Notes: a model not told the origin generated them from the sequence alone. Shown: positions 1 through 7,229, counted from the stretch's first letter. The stretch is 26,229 nucleotides of DNA from Clostridiaceae bacterium (GCA_016297585.1 JAEDGJ010000013.1:1-26229), one strand, 5' to 3'. Numbers and translations: made by a program.

Positions 1-1623
1 CGCCGCCTCCCAGACCGCGCGCGGCAGCTCCGGACGCGTCACGTCGACCGGAGAGAGCATCACGTACCCGAGCTCCGGACGCCGCAGCAGCGCGCCGAGC
101 CGCACGCCCGTCGAAACCGGCGCGCTCCCGTGCGACGCGAGAAGCTCCGCCAGCGTCTCCGACGGCGGAATCGTCGTCTCCTCGATGCGCCGGATCTCTT
201 CGTCCACGCGCGCGTACTTTGCCATCACCCGGTCGTACCGCGCGCGCGTAATGAGCCCCACGCGCAGGCCGTATTTCGACAGCCGCAGGTCGGCGTTGTC
301 CTGGCGCAGCAGCAGCCGGTATTCCGAGCGCGAGGTCATCATCCGGTAAGGCTCGTTTGTGCCCTTCGTGACGAGGTCGTCGATCAGCGTGCCGATGTAG
401 GCGTCCGAGCGGTCGAGCACAAGCGGCTCCTCTCCCTGGAGCTTCAGCGCCGCGTTGATGCCCGCCATCAGCCCCTGCGCCGCGGCCTCCTCATAGCCGG
501 ACGTGCCGTTGAACTGACCGGCGCCGTAAAGCCCCGGCACCTTCCTGCATTCGAGCGTCGCCTCCAGCTCCAGCGGGTCGACGCAGTCGTATTCGATGGC
601 ATACGCCGGACGCATCGCCTCGGCGTGCTCCAGCCCCGGCACGGTATGCAGCATCGCGATCTGCACGTCCTCCGGCATCGACGACGAGAACCCCTGGATG
701 TACAGTTCCTCGGTATCGAGCCCCATCGGCTCGATAAACAGCGTATGCCGCTCCTTGTCGGCAAAGCGCACCACCTTATCCTCGATGGACGGGCAGTAGC
801 GCGGGCCGACGCCGCGGATGTTGCCGGAAAACAGCGGCGAACGCGAGAGGTTTTCGCGGATGACGGCATGGGTCTCGGGCGTCGTATGCGTCATATGGCA
901 GACGGCGCGGTTTTCGGGCGGCGTTTCCGTCTCGAAGGAGAACGGCTCGATCTCCTCGTCGCCGGGCTGCACCTCGAGACCGGAAAAATCGACGGTACGG
1001 CGGTTGACGCGCGGCGGCGTGCCGGTCTTGAAGCGCCGCATGGAAAGCCCGAGCGCGCGCAGGGAATCGGTCAGCGCCGTTGCCGCGTGCATCCCGTCCG
1101 GGCCGCTCTCATAGGAGACGTCCCCGATGATGACGCGGCCGGAAAGGAAGGTGCCGGTGCAGACGATCGCGGCGCGCACCCGGAAAACGGCGCCCGTGCG
1201 CGTCACGACGCCCGAAACGCGGCCGTCTTCGGTCAGGATCTCCACGACCTCGGCCTGCTTGAGCGTCAGATTCTCCTGCCGTTCGAGCGTATGCTTCATA
1301 TAGAGCCGGTATGCCGCGCGGTCGGCCTGCGCGCGCAGGCTGTGCACCGCCGGTCCCTTGCCGCGGTTGAGCATCCGGTACTGGATGCAGGTCGCGTCCG
1401 CCGCGCGGCCCATCTCGCCGCCCAGCGCGTCGATCTCACGCACCAGATGTCCCTTCGCGGTGCCGCCGATCGCGGGATTGCAGGGCATATTCCCCACCGC
1501 ATCGAGGTTGATCGTAAAGCAGACGACGCGCATCCCCAGCCGCGCCGCCGCGAGTGCCGCCTCGATGCCGGCATGTCCCGCGCCGATGACGGCGATATCG
1601 TATTCTCCCGCGTCGTAACGCAT
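1..1623 (-). CDS. mnmG: tRNA uridine-5-carboxymethylaminomethyl modification enzyme MnmG (GidA), 3' end cut by window edge
   Basis: FAD-dependent partner of MnmE in making (carboxymethyl)aminomethyl-uridine at wobble U34 of certain tRNAs, acting in the cytoplasm. The first 541 codons are present; the family is usually about 620-630 residues, so the C-terminal part lies beyond the left edge. Visible are the N-terminal FAD dinucleotide-binding motif (VIGAGHAGIEAA, near residues 11-22), the MnmG signatures NPAIGG and KGHLVREIDALGG, and GTPPRVNRRTVDFS further in. The start is an ATG with a GGGAGG ribosome binding site about 9 bases upstream. It lies 28 bases after mnmE on the same strand, so it is very likely cotranscribed with it. 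The identification is firm; only the missing end is unknown. Confidence 0.97.
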   Translation of the reverse strand, partial: MRYDAGEYDIAVIGAGHAGIEAALAAARLGMRVVCFTINLDAVGNMPCNPAIGGTAKGHLVREIDALGGEMGRAADATCIQYRMLNRGKGPAVHSLRAQADRAAYRLYMKHTLERQENLTLKQAEVVEILTEDGRVSGVVTRTGAVFRVRAAIVCTGTFLSGRVIIGDVSYESGPDGMHAATALTDSLRALGLSMRRFKTGTPPRVNRRTVDFSGLEVQPGDEEIEPFSFETETPPENRAVCHMTHTTPETHAVIRENLSRSPLFSGNIRGVGPRYCPSIEDKVVRFADKERHTLFIEPMGLDTEELYIQGFSSSMPEDVQIAMLHTVPGLEHAEAMRPAYAIEYDCVDPLELEATLECRKVPGLYGAGQFNGTSGYEEAAAQGLMAGINAALKLQGEEPLVLDRSDAYIGTLIDDLVTKGTNEPYRMMTSRSEYRLLLRQDNADLRLSKYGLRVGLITRARYDRVMAKYARVDEEIRRIEETTIPPSETLAELLASHGSAPVSTGVRLGALLRRPELGYVMLSPVDVTRPELPRAVWEAA

Positions 1624-1651
1624 GGTATTCCTCCCTTTTTTGGCGCCTGTG

Positions 1652-2977
1652 TTACTTTCCCACGCAGAAGCGGGAAAAAATCGCGGACAGGATGTCCTCC
1701 GACGCGTGCTCGCCCGTGATCTCACCGAGGATCTCCGCCGCCTCCTCGACCTCCGTCATCACGGCGTCCGGCGTCACGCCGCGGGAAAGCGCCTCCGCCG
1801 CGCCGCGCACCCGCTCCTGCGCCCGGGCCAGGGCGCTTGCCTGCCGCGGATTCGTCACGGCCGTGCCGTCGGAGACGACGTCCGTCAGCCGCAGGGCGCG
1901 GATCATCGCGCGCTTCAGGTCGGAAAGCCCCTCGCCGGTCTTCGCGCTGACGCGCACGACCGCGTCATACGGCGGCGCGGGCAGCCGCGGCGCAAGGTCG
2001 CATTTGCTGACGACCGCGATCACCGGCACGCCGTCGGGGATGCGCAGCGGCTCGGCGCGCTCCTGCGAGCCGTCGAATACCGCCAGCACCAGATCCGCGT
2101 CCCGGATGGCGCGTTCCGTCCGCGCGACGCCCTCCCGCTCGATGGGATCGGCGCTCTCCCGCAGGCCCGCGGTATCGGTCAGGCGCACCGCGATGCCCTC
2201 CCAGACGACGCGCGACTCGATCACATCCCGCGTCGTACCCGGCACCGGTGTCACGATCGCGCGGTCCTCGCCCGACAGCGCGTTCAAAAGCGACGATTTT
2301 CCGGCATTCGGCGCCCCCGCCAGCACGCAGACCGCCCCGTCCCGCAGCAGCGCGCCGTCCCGGACGCTCTCGAGCAGCTTTCCGAGCGCCGCATCCGCGT
2401 CCCGCAGCGTTTTCTGCGCGTCCTCCGCGAAAAATTCCGGCACGTCGTCGTCCGGATAGTCGATGACGGCCGAAAAATGCGCCGCCAGCCCGACAAGGCT
2501 GTCCCGGACGGGCGAGAGCTTCTTCCCGAGCGCGCCCGAGAGCTGCGCCGCCGCGTTTTTCGCCGCCGCGCGCGTTTCGCTGTCGATCAGGTCGATGACG
2601 GCCTCCGCCTGTGCCAGGTCGAGCTTTCCGTTCTCAAACGCGCGCCTTGTAAACTCGCCGGGAGCCGCCGGACGCGCGCCCGCGCGGTACAGCGCGTCGA
2701 GCAGCACGGCGATGAGCCCGGGAGAGCCGTGGCAGTACAGCTCCACGGTATCCTCCCCCGTATACGACGCGGGCCCCGGCATATAGGCAAACAGACCCTC
2801 GTCGACCTTCTCGCCGTCCACGCGGAAGCTGCCGAAGCAGAGCTTTCTGGGCTCGGTGCGGCGTCCGCGGAACACGGCGCGCGAAACGGCGAGCGCGTCG
2901 GGGCCGCTGACGCGCAGGATGCCGACGGCGGCGCGGACGGCGCCCGTCGCACACGCGGCGATCGTATCGTTTGCCAT
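1652..2977 (-). CDS. mnmE: tRNA modification GTPase MnmE (TrmE)
   Basis: Cytoplasmic GTPase that works with MnmG on U34 of tRNA. It is 441 residues, close to the usual 450-460. The N-terminal tetrahydrofolate-binding domain covers roughly residues 1-120 (starting DTIAACATG), followed by a helical domain. A G domain is inserted near residues 215-370, with P loop GAPNAGKSSL, G3 motif DTAGLRES and a G4 motif written SKCD instead of the standard NKxD. The C terminus ends CVGK, the expected CxGK tail whose cysteine is needed for the modification reaction. The ATG is preceded by AAGGAG. An 87-base gap separates it from khpB and holds a hairpin that may partly terminate transcription. Identification is firm. 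Confidence 0.97.
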   Translation of the reverse strand: MANDTIAACATGAVRAAVGILRVSGPDALAVSRAVFRGRRTEPRKLCFGSFRVDGEKVDEGLFAYMPGPASYTGEDTVELYCHGSPGLIAVLLDALYRAGARPAAPGEFTRRAFENGKLDLAQAEAVIDLIDSETRAAAKNAAAQLSGALGKKLSPVRDSLVGLAAHFSAVIDYPDDDVPEFFAEDAQKTLRDADAALGKLLESVRDGALLRDGAVCVLAGAPNAGKSSLLNALSGEDRAIVTPVPGTTRDVIESRVVWEGIAVRLTDTAGLRESADPIEREGVARTERAIRDADLVLAVFDGSQERAEPLRIPDGVPVIAVVSKCDLAPRLPAPPYDAVVRVSAKTGEGLSDLKRAMIRALRLTDVVSDGTAVTNPRQASALARAQERVRGAAEALSRGVTPDAVMTEVEEAAEILGEITGEHASEDILSAIFSRFCVGK

Positions 2978-3005
2978 GTCAGTCGCTCCTTTTTTGAAGA
3001 AGAAA

Positions 3006-3045
3006 GGCGGACGCCGTATCGAAAAAACGACAACGGCGCTCCGCC
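3006..3045 (-). terminator. hairpin between khpB and mnmE, possible attenuator
   Basis: GGCGGACGCCGT (from 3006) can pair with ACGGCGCTCCGCC (to 3045) with one bulge. On the minus strand the stem is followed by a pyrimidine-rich stretch (TTTCTTCTTC) rather than a clean T run, so partial termination or RNA processing is more likely than a full stop. Confidence 0.4.
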
Positions 3046-3064
3046 CTTACGTCTGGATTCAGAA

Positions 3065-3760
3065 TCAATCGGTGACGGCGTCGATCTTCGTCTCCGTAAC
3101 GCCCGAGCGCGGCGCGCCGGTGCGGCGGGGAGGACGGGAACCGTTTGCCAGCGCGATGACCACGCGGCGATTCGGCTCGCTGCCCGTCGAGAAGGTGGTA
3201 ACGCCGCGGGTATTCTGCAGCGTGGAATGGATGATGCGGCGCTCGTAGGCCGACATCGGCTCCAGCGTCACGCTCTTTTTATACTTCAGCACGCGTCCGG
3301 CGACCTTGTTTGCCAGCGCCGCGAGCGATTCCTCGCGCTTGGCGCGGTAATTCTCGGTGTCGATCGTGACCTTGATGTGCTCCTCCGAGCCGCGGTTGAC
3401 GACGATGGAGGTGATATACTGCAGCGCGTCCAGCGTGTCGCCGCGACGCCCGATGACGACGCCCATATTGTCTCCGCGGATGTCCAGCGCGATGCCGTCC
3501 TCGCATTCGACCTCGACGATCTCGGCGTCGACGCCCATGCGCTCGAGAAGCCCCGCCAGGAACGTGCGGGCGACCTCGACGGGCTTAACCTTATAGGTGA
3601 CCGCGACCTTCGCCTCTACCGCGCCGATGCCGAAAAATCCGGAACGCGGTTTGACCAGTTCTTCGATTTCAACGTCCTCGCGCCTGCAGCCCAGCTCCGC
3701 CAGCGCAGCGCGGATTGCATCCTCAGTGCTTTTTCCGCTGGCTTCGACTCTTTTGACCAT
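3065..3760 (-). CDS. khpB: RNA-binding protein KhpB (Jag, SpoIIIJ-associated)
   Basis: Single-stranded RNA-binding protein normally found beside yidC in Firmicutes; known homologues partner with KhpA and affect cell division and elongation. It is 231 residues. Order of domains: Jag_N (about 1-55, with GFFGIGAVEAKV), a short linker, a KH domain (about 95-165, with the GxxG loop seen as VIGRRGDTLD), then R3H (about 165-215, with R-x3-H in RRIIH followed by VTTFSTGSEPNRRVVIA). The start lies 38 bases inside the end of yidC in another frame. Its ribosome binding site (GGAGGA, 3771-3776) is also within yidC, which points to translational coupling. Identification is firm. Confidence 0.95.
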   Translation of the reverse strand: MVKRVEASGKSTEDAIRAALAELGCRREDVEIEELVKPRSGFFGIGAVEAKVAVTYKVKPVEVARTFLAGLLERMGVDAEIVEVECEDGIALDIRGDNMGVVIGRRGDTLDALQYITSIVVNRGSEEHIKVTIDTENYRAKREESLAALANKVAGRVLKYKKSVTLEPMSAYERRIIHSTLQNTRGVTTFSTGSEPNRRVVIALANGSRPPRRTGAPRSGVTETKIDAVTD

Positions 3761-4739
3761 TGGTCTTTTTATCCTCCTTTGGGAGTTTCGTAGGATCCGG
3801 TGCTTTCAATTTCTGTTTCTCAAAATAGACATACAGGAACCACTCCTGCAGTGCCGACGTGATGTTCTGGGCAATCCAGTAGACGCCCAGTCCCGCCGGA
3901 AGCGTAAAGCCGAACCAGACGGACACCAGCGGCATCATATACATCATCGTGCTGTTCTGTCCTTGCGGCATCGTGCCGGTGCTCTTGAACTGCAGCCAGT
4001 TGGTCAGCTTCGTCAGCGCAAAGGACGTCACGCCGGAGACGATCGGGATCAGGAAGAGCAGATTGATCGTCTTCCAGTCCGGAACCTGCCCGAGGTTCAT
4101 CCCGAGGAAGGTGAAGTCCATCCGGATGATGTTGGGCGAGATGTGCTTGACAAGATCGAAGTTTTCAAACACCTGCTGCGCAAGCGTCATTTCCGACACA
4201 TAGGCATCCGCCGCGTAGGAAAGTGCAGCCTTGATCTCGTTGATCTGCGCCGCCGTCAGATTCATCAGATACGTCAGCGGCTGGCTGATCGGCCAGTACA
4301 GACCGATCATAATCGGGAAGGTCAGCAGGGTCGGCAGGCATCCGGCCATCGGGCTGATGCCCTCCGCCTGATACAGCTTCGTCATTTCCTGCTGATACTT
4401 GTTTTTGTCGTTTTTATAGCGTTTTTCCAGTTCCTGGAGCTTGGGCTGGATCCGCTGCGTATCCATCATGCCCTTCTTGCCCTTGATGGACAGCGGCAGG
4501 ACGATGATCTTGGCAAGCAGCGAAAAGATGATGATGGACCATCCGTAGGAGCCGATCAGATCGTAGATCTTGCGCAGGATCCACGCGAACGGCCGGACGA
4601 TCAGCAGAACAAAAATGTTCACGCGCGTGCCGTCGGCCATCGTAACGCAGCCCGTCAGTGTCAGCGCGAGCATCGCGGCAAGAACGGCGACAATCAGCAG
4701 CCGCGACATCCGCGAGCGGGTTCGTTCGTCTCGGAACAT
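3723..4739 (-). CDS. yidC: membrane protein insertase YidC/OxaA (SpoIIIJ type)
   Basis: Inserts membrane proteins alone or with Sec. It is 338 residues from this ATG; a second ATG at 4709 is possible. A lipoprotein-type signal (hydrophobic run ending LTGC, Cys31) is followed by about five membrane segments: residues 42-62, 65-85 (SIIIFSLLAKIIVLPL), a segment around LTFPIMIGLYW, one around FLIPIVSG, and the last near GLGVYWIAQ. The tail is rich in Lys/Arg (KSRSQRKKH), as expected for ribosome contact. By eye alignment the hydrophilic-groove arginine of E. coli YidC (R366) is Lys77 here, a substitution I believe is common in clostridia. The ATG at 4739 has no ribosome binding site directly in front; a hairpin in the leader could bring one close. 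It overlaps khpB by 38 bases. Confidence 0.96.
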   Translation of the reverse strand: MFRDERTRSRMSRLLIVAVLAAMLALTLTGCVTMADGTRVNIFVLLIVRPFAWILRKIYDLIGSYGWSIIIFSLLAKIIVLPLSIKGKKGMMDTQRIQPKLQELEKRYKNDKNKYQQEMTKLYQAEGISPMAGCLPTLLTFPIMIGLYWPISQPLTYLMNLTAAQINEIKAALSYAADAYVSEMTLAQQVFENFDLVKHISPNIIRMDFTFLGMNLGQVPDWKTINLLFLIPIVSGVTSFALTKLTNWLQFKSTGTMPQGQNSTMMYMMPLVSVWFGFTLPAGLGVYWIAQNITSALQEWFLYVYFEKQKLKAPDPTKLPKEDKKTNGQKSRSQRKKH

Positions 4740-4793
4740 AGGCGTTCCACGAAGGAGCAGTCGATTTTTGCCCTTCGTTCTCCTTTCCGTAGG
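4740..4793 (-). promoter_or_regulatory. yidC leader with ribosome binding site and competing hairpins
   Basis: AAAGGAG (4780-4786) is the only good ribosome binding site but lies about 40 bases before the ATG at 4739. ACGAAGG (4772-4778) pairs with CCTTCGT (4749-4755). If this stem is looped out, the distance from AAAGGAG to the ATG falls to about 10 bases. The site itself can instead pair with CTCCTT (4752-4757), which would hide it. The two pairings share bases and exclude each other. The function is inferred from pairing alone. Confidence 0.5.
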
Positions 4794-4800
4794 GGGGATT

Positions 4801-4829
4801 CATATACTCCGTGCGGTCATTTCAATCAA
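4801..4829 (-). promoter_or_regulatory. sigma-A-type promoter for yidC-khpB-mnmE-mnmG
   Basis: On the minus strand TTGATT (4824-4829), a 17-base spacer and TATATG (4801-4806). The -10 box is imperfect (four of six). Its place just after the yidD terminator hairpin supports a separate start for the yidC unit. Confidence 0.55.
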
Positions 4830-4871
4830 AAAAACAATCCCGCTACAGCACCATCGACTACGGTACGGGAT
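4826..4871 (-). terminator. terminator at the end of yidD
   Basis: ATCCCGCTAC (4837-4846) pairs with GTACGGGAT (4863-4871) with one bulged C. On the minus strand the stem is followed closely by GTTTTTTTG (4827-4835). The stem overlaps the last codons of yidD. Confidence 0.65.
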
Positions 4872-5070
4872 CATAACCGCCGGGATGGAAGGGGTGACAT
4901 CGCAGCACACGGCAGATCGCGAGCCGCGTTCCCTTCCACGCGCCGTATTTTTCAATCGCCAGCAGCGCGTACTCCGAACATGTGGGGATGAACCGGCAGG
5001 TGGGGGTTTTCTTCAGCGGCGACAGCTGCCGGCGGTAGAACCGGATCAGCGCAAGCAGAATCCGTTTCAT
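4858..5070 (-). CDS. yidD: membrane protein insertion efficiency factor YidD
   Basis: Small inner-face membrane-associated protein that assists YidC-dependent insertion. It is 70 residues, the normal size. The family pattern is plain: an N-terminal amphipathic stretch (LLALIRFYRRQLSP), the cysteine motif CRFIPTCSEYA, then AIEKYGAWKG and the end RVLRCHPFHPGGYDPVP. Its start ATG overlaps the stop of rnpA (ATGA, four bases), so the two are translationally coupled. It precedes yidC in the same direction, but a terminator hairpin over its stop codon followed by a new promoter separates it from yidC. Identification is firm. Confidence 0.96.
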   Translation of the reverse strand: MKRILLALIRFYRRQLSPLKKTPTCRFIPTCSEYALLAIEKYGAWKGTRLAICRVLRCHPFHPGGYDPVP

Positions 5071-5405
5071 ACGCCGGAAATACCCAGCTTCCCCATCGCT
5101 TTCAAAAGGCTCTGCCGCAGACGCGCATAGCTTGCGTCCGCAGCGCTTTTACGGGCTACGACCACGATGTCGTATCCCATCCGCAGGTTCGGCTCCTCCA
5201 GACGATACGCTTCCCGTATGCGGCGGCGAACCCGGTTGCGCACGACCGCGCCCCCGAGCTTCGTTCCCACCGTAATGCCGAGGCGAGTGCAGCCCACACG
5301 GTTTTTCCGCGCGTAAACGGCCAGAAGACCGTCCACCGACGTCTTTCCCGTGGCATACAGCCGCCGGAAATCCCGGTTCTCTTTCATTGAAACCGTAAAA
5401 CGCAT
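5067..5405 (-). CDS. rnpA: ribonuclease P protein component RnpA
   Basis: Protein subunit of RNase P, which matures the 5' ends of tRNA with the catalytic RNA. From the ATG at 5405 the product is 112 residues (start MRFTVSMKENRDFRR), normal for the family. The RNA-binding signature RNRVRRRIREAYR is near residues 54-66, and LGITVGTKLGGAV precedes it. An upstream in-frame ATG at 5477 would add 24 residues that are not family-like and would run into the terminator region, so I prefer 5405, preceded by a weak AAAGGGA site. An ATG six codons in (MKENRDF) is a lesser alternative. It is four bases coupled to yidD. Confidence 0.95.
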   Translation of the reverse strand: MRFTVSMKENRDFRRLYATGKTSVDGLLAVYARKNRVGCTRLGITVGTKLGGAVVRNRVRRRIREAYRLEEPNLRMGYDIVVVARKSAADASYARLRQSLLKAMGKLGISGV

Positions 5406-5483
5406 CCTGTTTCCCTTTTGCAGCCTTGCAGGCCCTGTGTTTTGCGCCGCCCGGCCTGTCCGATCGGCCTTTGCCAAAGCGAC

Positions 5484-5539
5484 AAAAAGCCCGCAATCCT
5501 CAATTTCCCTGCAATCAGGGAAACCGGCCGCGGGCTTTT
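5484..5539 (-). terminator. nested hairpin terminator between rpmH and rnpA
   Basis: Outer arms AAAAAGCCCGC (5484-5494) and GCGGGCTTTT (5530-5539) enclose a perfect inner hairpin TTTCCCTG/CAGGGAAA (5504-5511 and 5516-5523). T runs follow the outer stem on both strands. No promoter was found between it and rnpA, so read-through must feed rnpA. This suggests it lowers rnpA expression relative to rpmH. Confidence 0.75.
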
Positions 5540-5583
5540 ATATGCCAGGCGTCCGCAATGTCCCTGGGAGCCGACCTTTTTTC

Positions 5584-5718
5584 TTAGTACGTCAGCTGGT
5601 ATCTGCCCTTCGCGCGGCGGCGGGCTAAAACCTTTCTTCCGTTGGCCGTGGCCATTCTCTTGCGGAAGCCGTGCTCACGGGAGCGCTGACGCTTCTTCGG
5701 CTGGTAAGTGCGAAGCAT
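5584..5718 (-). CDS. rpmH: 50S ribosomal protein L34
   Basis: Structural protein of the large ribosomal subunit. It is 44 residues, exactly the common length, with start MLRTYQPKKRQRSREHGF, then RKRMATANGRKVLARRRAKGR, and is very basic. The start ATG follows an AGGAGGTG ribosome binding site. A longer in-frame extension up to 5889 exists but crosses the promoter and the fba terminator and is rejected. A near-perfect promoter lies upstream and a nested terminator downstream. It heads the rpmH-rnpA-yidD unit. Identification is certain. Confidence 0.98.
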   Translation of the reverse strand: MLRTYQPKKRQRSREHGFRKRMATANGRKVLARRRAKGRYQLTY

Positions 5719-5793
5719 GTGTTGACACCTCCTGCTCATGCTGAATGGATCCCCGCGCCCGCAGCCATACACGGGCAGCGTGAAACATCCTAT

Positions 5794-5822
5794 ATTATAT
5801 CGGCTTTTTTGATGCGTGTCAA
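5794..5822 (-). promoter_or_regulatory. consensus sigma-A promoter of rpmH
   Basis: TTGACA (5817-5822), a 17-base spacer and TATAAT (5794-5799) on the minus strand: both hexamers match the consensus exactly. It leaves a leader of roughly 70 bases before rpmH. Confidence 0.93.
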
Positions 5823-5844
5823 CTCTTTTTTTGCGGTTTAGGCG

Positions 5845-5890
5845 AAAAAAATTGCCCGCTCCCGCCGGAAAGGAGGCGGGAACGGGCACA
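5845..5890 (-). terminator. terminator of fba
   Basis: GCCCGCTCCCGCC (5854-5866) pairs with GGCGGGAACGGGC (5875-5887) with one mismatch. On the minus strand the stem is followed by AATTTTTTTC. It lies about 35 bases after the fba stop. Confidence 0.9.
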
Positions 5891-5921
5891 TATTGCGTAA
5901 AACCTTCCGGAGCGCGCGAGG

Positions 5922-6899
5922 TTATCTCGCGGCGTCCGCCTTGCCGGCGCAGCCGAGAACGTCGACGAGCTTGTGCTTGACGATCTTCTTGATGTTCTCG
6001 CGGGCGGGCTTGAGGTACTGACGGGGATCGAAGTGATCCGGATACTCGGCAAAGTGCTCGCGGATGGAAGCGGTCATCGCAAGGCGCAGGTCGGAGTCGA
6101 TGTTGATCTTGCAGACGGCCATACGGGCAGCCTCACGGAGCTGGGCTTCCGGTACGCCGACCGCGTCGGGCATCTTGCCGCCGTTGGCGTTGATGATGTT
6201 GACGAACTCCTGCGGGACGGAAGAAGCGCCGTGCAGAACGATCGGGAAGCCGGGCAGACGGCGGGAGACTTCCTCGAGGATGTCGAAGCGGAGGGGCGGG
6301 GGAACGAGGACGCCGCGCTCGTCGCGGGTGCACTGATCGGGCGTGAACTTGTACGCGCCGTGGGAGGTGCCGATGGCGATGGCGAGGGAGTCGACGCCGG
6401 TCTTCGTGACGAACTCTTCGACCTCGGCCGGATCGGTGTAGGAAGAATCCTCGGCGGAGACGTTGACCGCATCCTCGATGCCGGCCAGTCTGCCGAGCTC
6501 GCCTTCGACGACGACGCCGTGGGCGTGCGCGTAGTCGACGACCTGCTTGGTCAGCGCGATGTTGTCCTGGAAGCTGTGCTTGGAGCCGTCGATCATGACG
6601 CTGTCGAAGCCGCCGTCGATGCAGGACTTGCACAGTTCGAAGGTATCGCCGTGGTCGAGATGGACGCAGATCGGGAGATTGGTCTCGATGATGGCCGCCT
6701 CGACGAGCTTCATCAGATAGGTGTGGTTGGCATACTTGCGGGCGCCGGCGGAGACCTGCAGGATCAGGGGAGCGTTCTCCTCCTTGGCGGCCTCGGTGAT
6801 GCCCTGGATGATTTCCATGTTGTTGACGTTGAACGCGCCGATGGCGTAGCCGTTCTTATAAGCGTCGGCGAACATTTTCGCAGAAGTTACATGAGCCAT
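5922..6899 (-). CDS. fba: class II (metal-dependent) fructose-bisphosphate aldolase
   Basis: Cleaves fructose 1,6-bisphosphate to dihydroxyacetone phosphate and glyceraldehyde 3-phosphate in glycolysis, and runs in reverse. It is 325 residues. Class II signatures include the metal and catalytic site HLDHGDT (His80, Asp82, His83), VMIDGSKHSF, EGELGRLAGIED, the second histidine in GTSHGAYK (His180) and the third in LHGASSVP (His223). The ATG at 6899 has an AGGAGG site; an in-frame extension to 7040 passes through the promoter and is discarded. It is divergent from pfp, the preceding glycolytic step, and has its own promoter and terminator. It occupies the place beside rpmH where dnaA often lies. 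Confidence 0.97.
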   Translation of the reverse strand: MAHVTSAKMFADAYKNGYAIGAFNVNNMEIIQGITEAAKEENAPLILQVSAGARKYANHTYLMKLVEAAIIETNLPICVHLDHGDTFELCKSCIDGGFDSVMIDGSKHSFQDNIALTKQVVDYAHAHGVVVEGELGRLAGIEDAVNVSAEDSSYTDPAEVEEFVTKTGVDSLAIAIGTSHGAYKFTPDQCTRDERGVLVPPPLRFDILEEVSRRLPGFPIVLHGASSVPQEFVNIINANGGKMPDAVGVPEAQLREAARMAVCKINIDSDLRLAMTASIREHFAEYPDHFDPRQYLKPARENIKKIVKHKLVDVLGCAGKADAAR

Positions 6900-6933
6900 G
6901 TTTTGATATCCTCCTCGCAGATTATCTGCCGGT

Positions 6934-6962
6934 ATTGTATCACGTTTTTCTCCGAAAATCAA
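6934..6962 (-). promoter_or_regulatory. sigma-A-type promoter of fba
   Basis: TTGATT (6957-6962), a 17-base spacer and TACAAT (6934-6939) on the minus strand. The transcript would begin near 6927, at or inside a small hairpin (GCAGA, loop TAA, TCTGC, 6917-6929) just before the AGGAGG site. Confidence 0.8.
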
Positions 6963-6994
6963 GGGAAAACCCAAAACATTTCCCCATTTCCTCA

Positions 6995-7006
6995 CTTTGT
7001 ACAAAG
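6995..7006. repeat. 12-bp perfect palindrome upstream of fba promoter
   Basis: CTTTGTACAAAG reads the same on both strands. It stands about 32 bases upstream of the fba -35 box and in AT-rich DNA within an otherwise GC-rich gap, so it could be an operator. The binding protein is unknown. The rest of 7007-7200 is GC-rich, non-coding on inspection and without a recognised element. Confidence 0.4.
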
Positions 7007-7200
7007 CGCCCGCCGCGCCGCGCGGTTTTTTGCGGAACATGCGTCAAACGGCCGGCCGCGGCGGTCAAAAACGGCGCCGCGCGGCAAAAAAGTCCCGCTT
7101 TTCCGCCGTCCCGCGTCCCCCGCGCCGGAGCCCGCCCCGATTTTTCCCCAAAATGCCCGTCTTTTCCCGCTTTGGACGCGGATTCTTTACAGATTGAGAG

Positions 7201-7229
7201 TTGATTTTTTACGGATTTCGTGGTATGCT
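7201..7229 (+). promoter_or_regulatory. sigma-A-type promoter of pfp
   Basis: TTGATT (7201-7206), a 17-base spacer and TATGCT (7224-7229). The expected start near 7235-7236 coincides with the first base of a hairpin formed by CCGTAA (7235-7240) and TTACGG (7254-7259), directly followed by the GGGAGG ribosome binding site. Confidence 0.75.

Noticed and set aside
130..3793. Two long plus-strand frames (130-1719 and 1622-3793)
   Set aside because: They lie antisense to mnmG, mnmE and khpB, which have strong motifs and ribosome binding sites; composition is that of shadows.
4414..4803. 129-residue minus-strand frame overlapping yidC start, suggesting a frameshift
   Set aside because: yidC is intact in its own frame from signal peptide to basic tail; this frame is an overlapping shadow.
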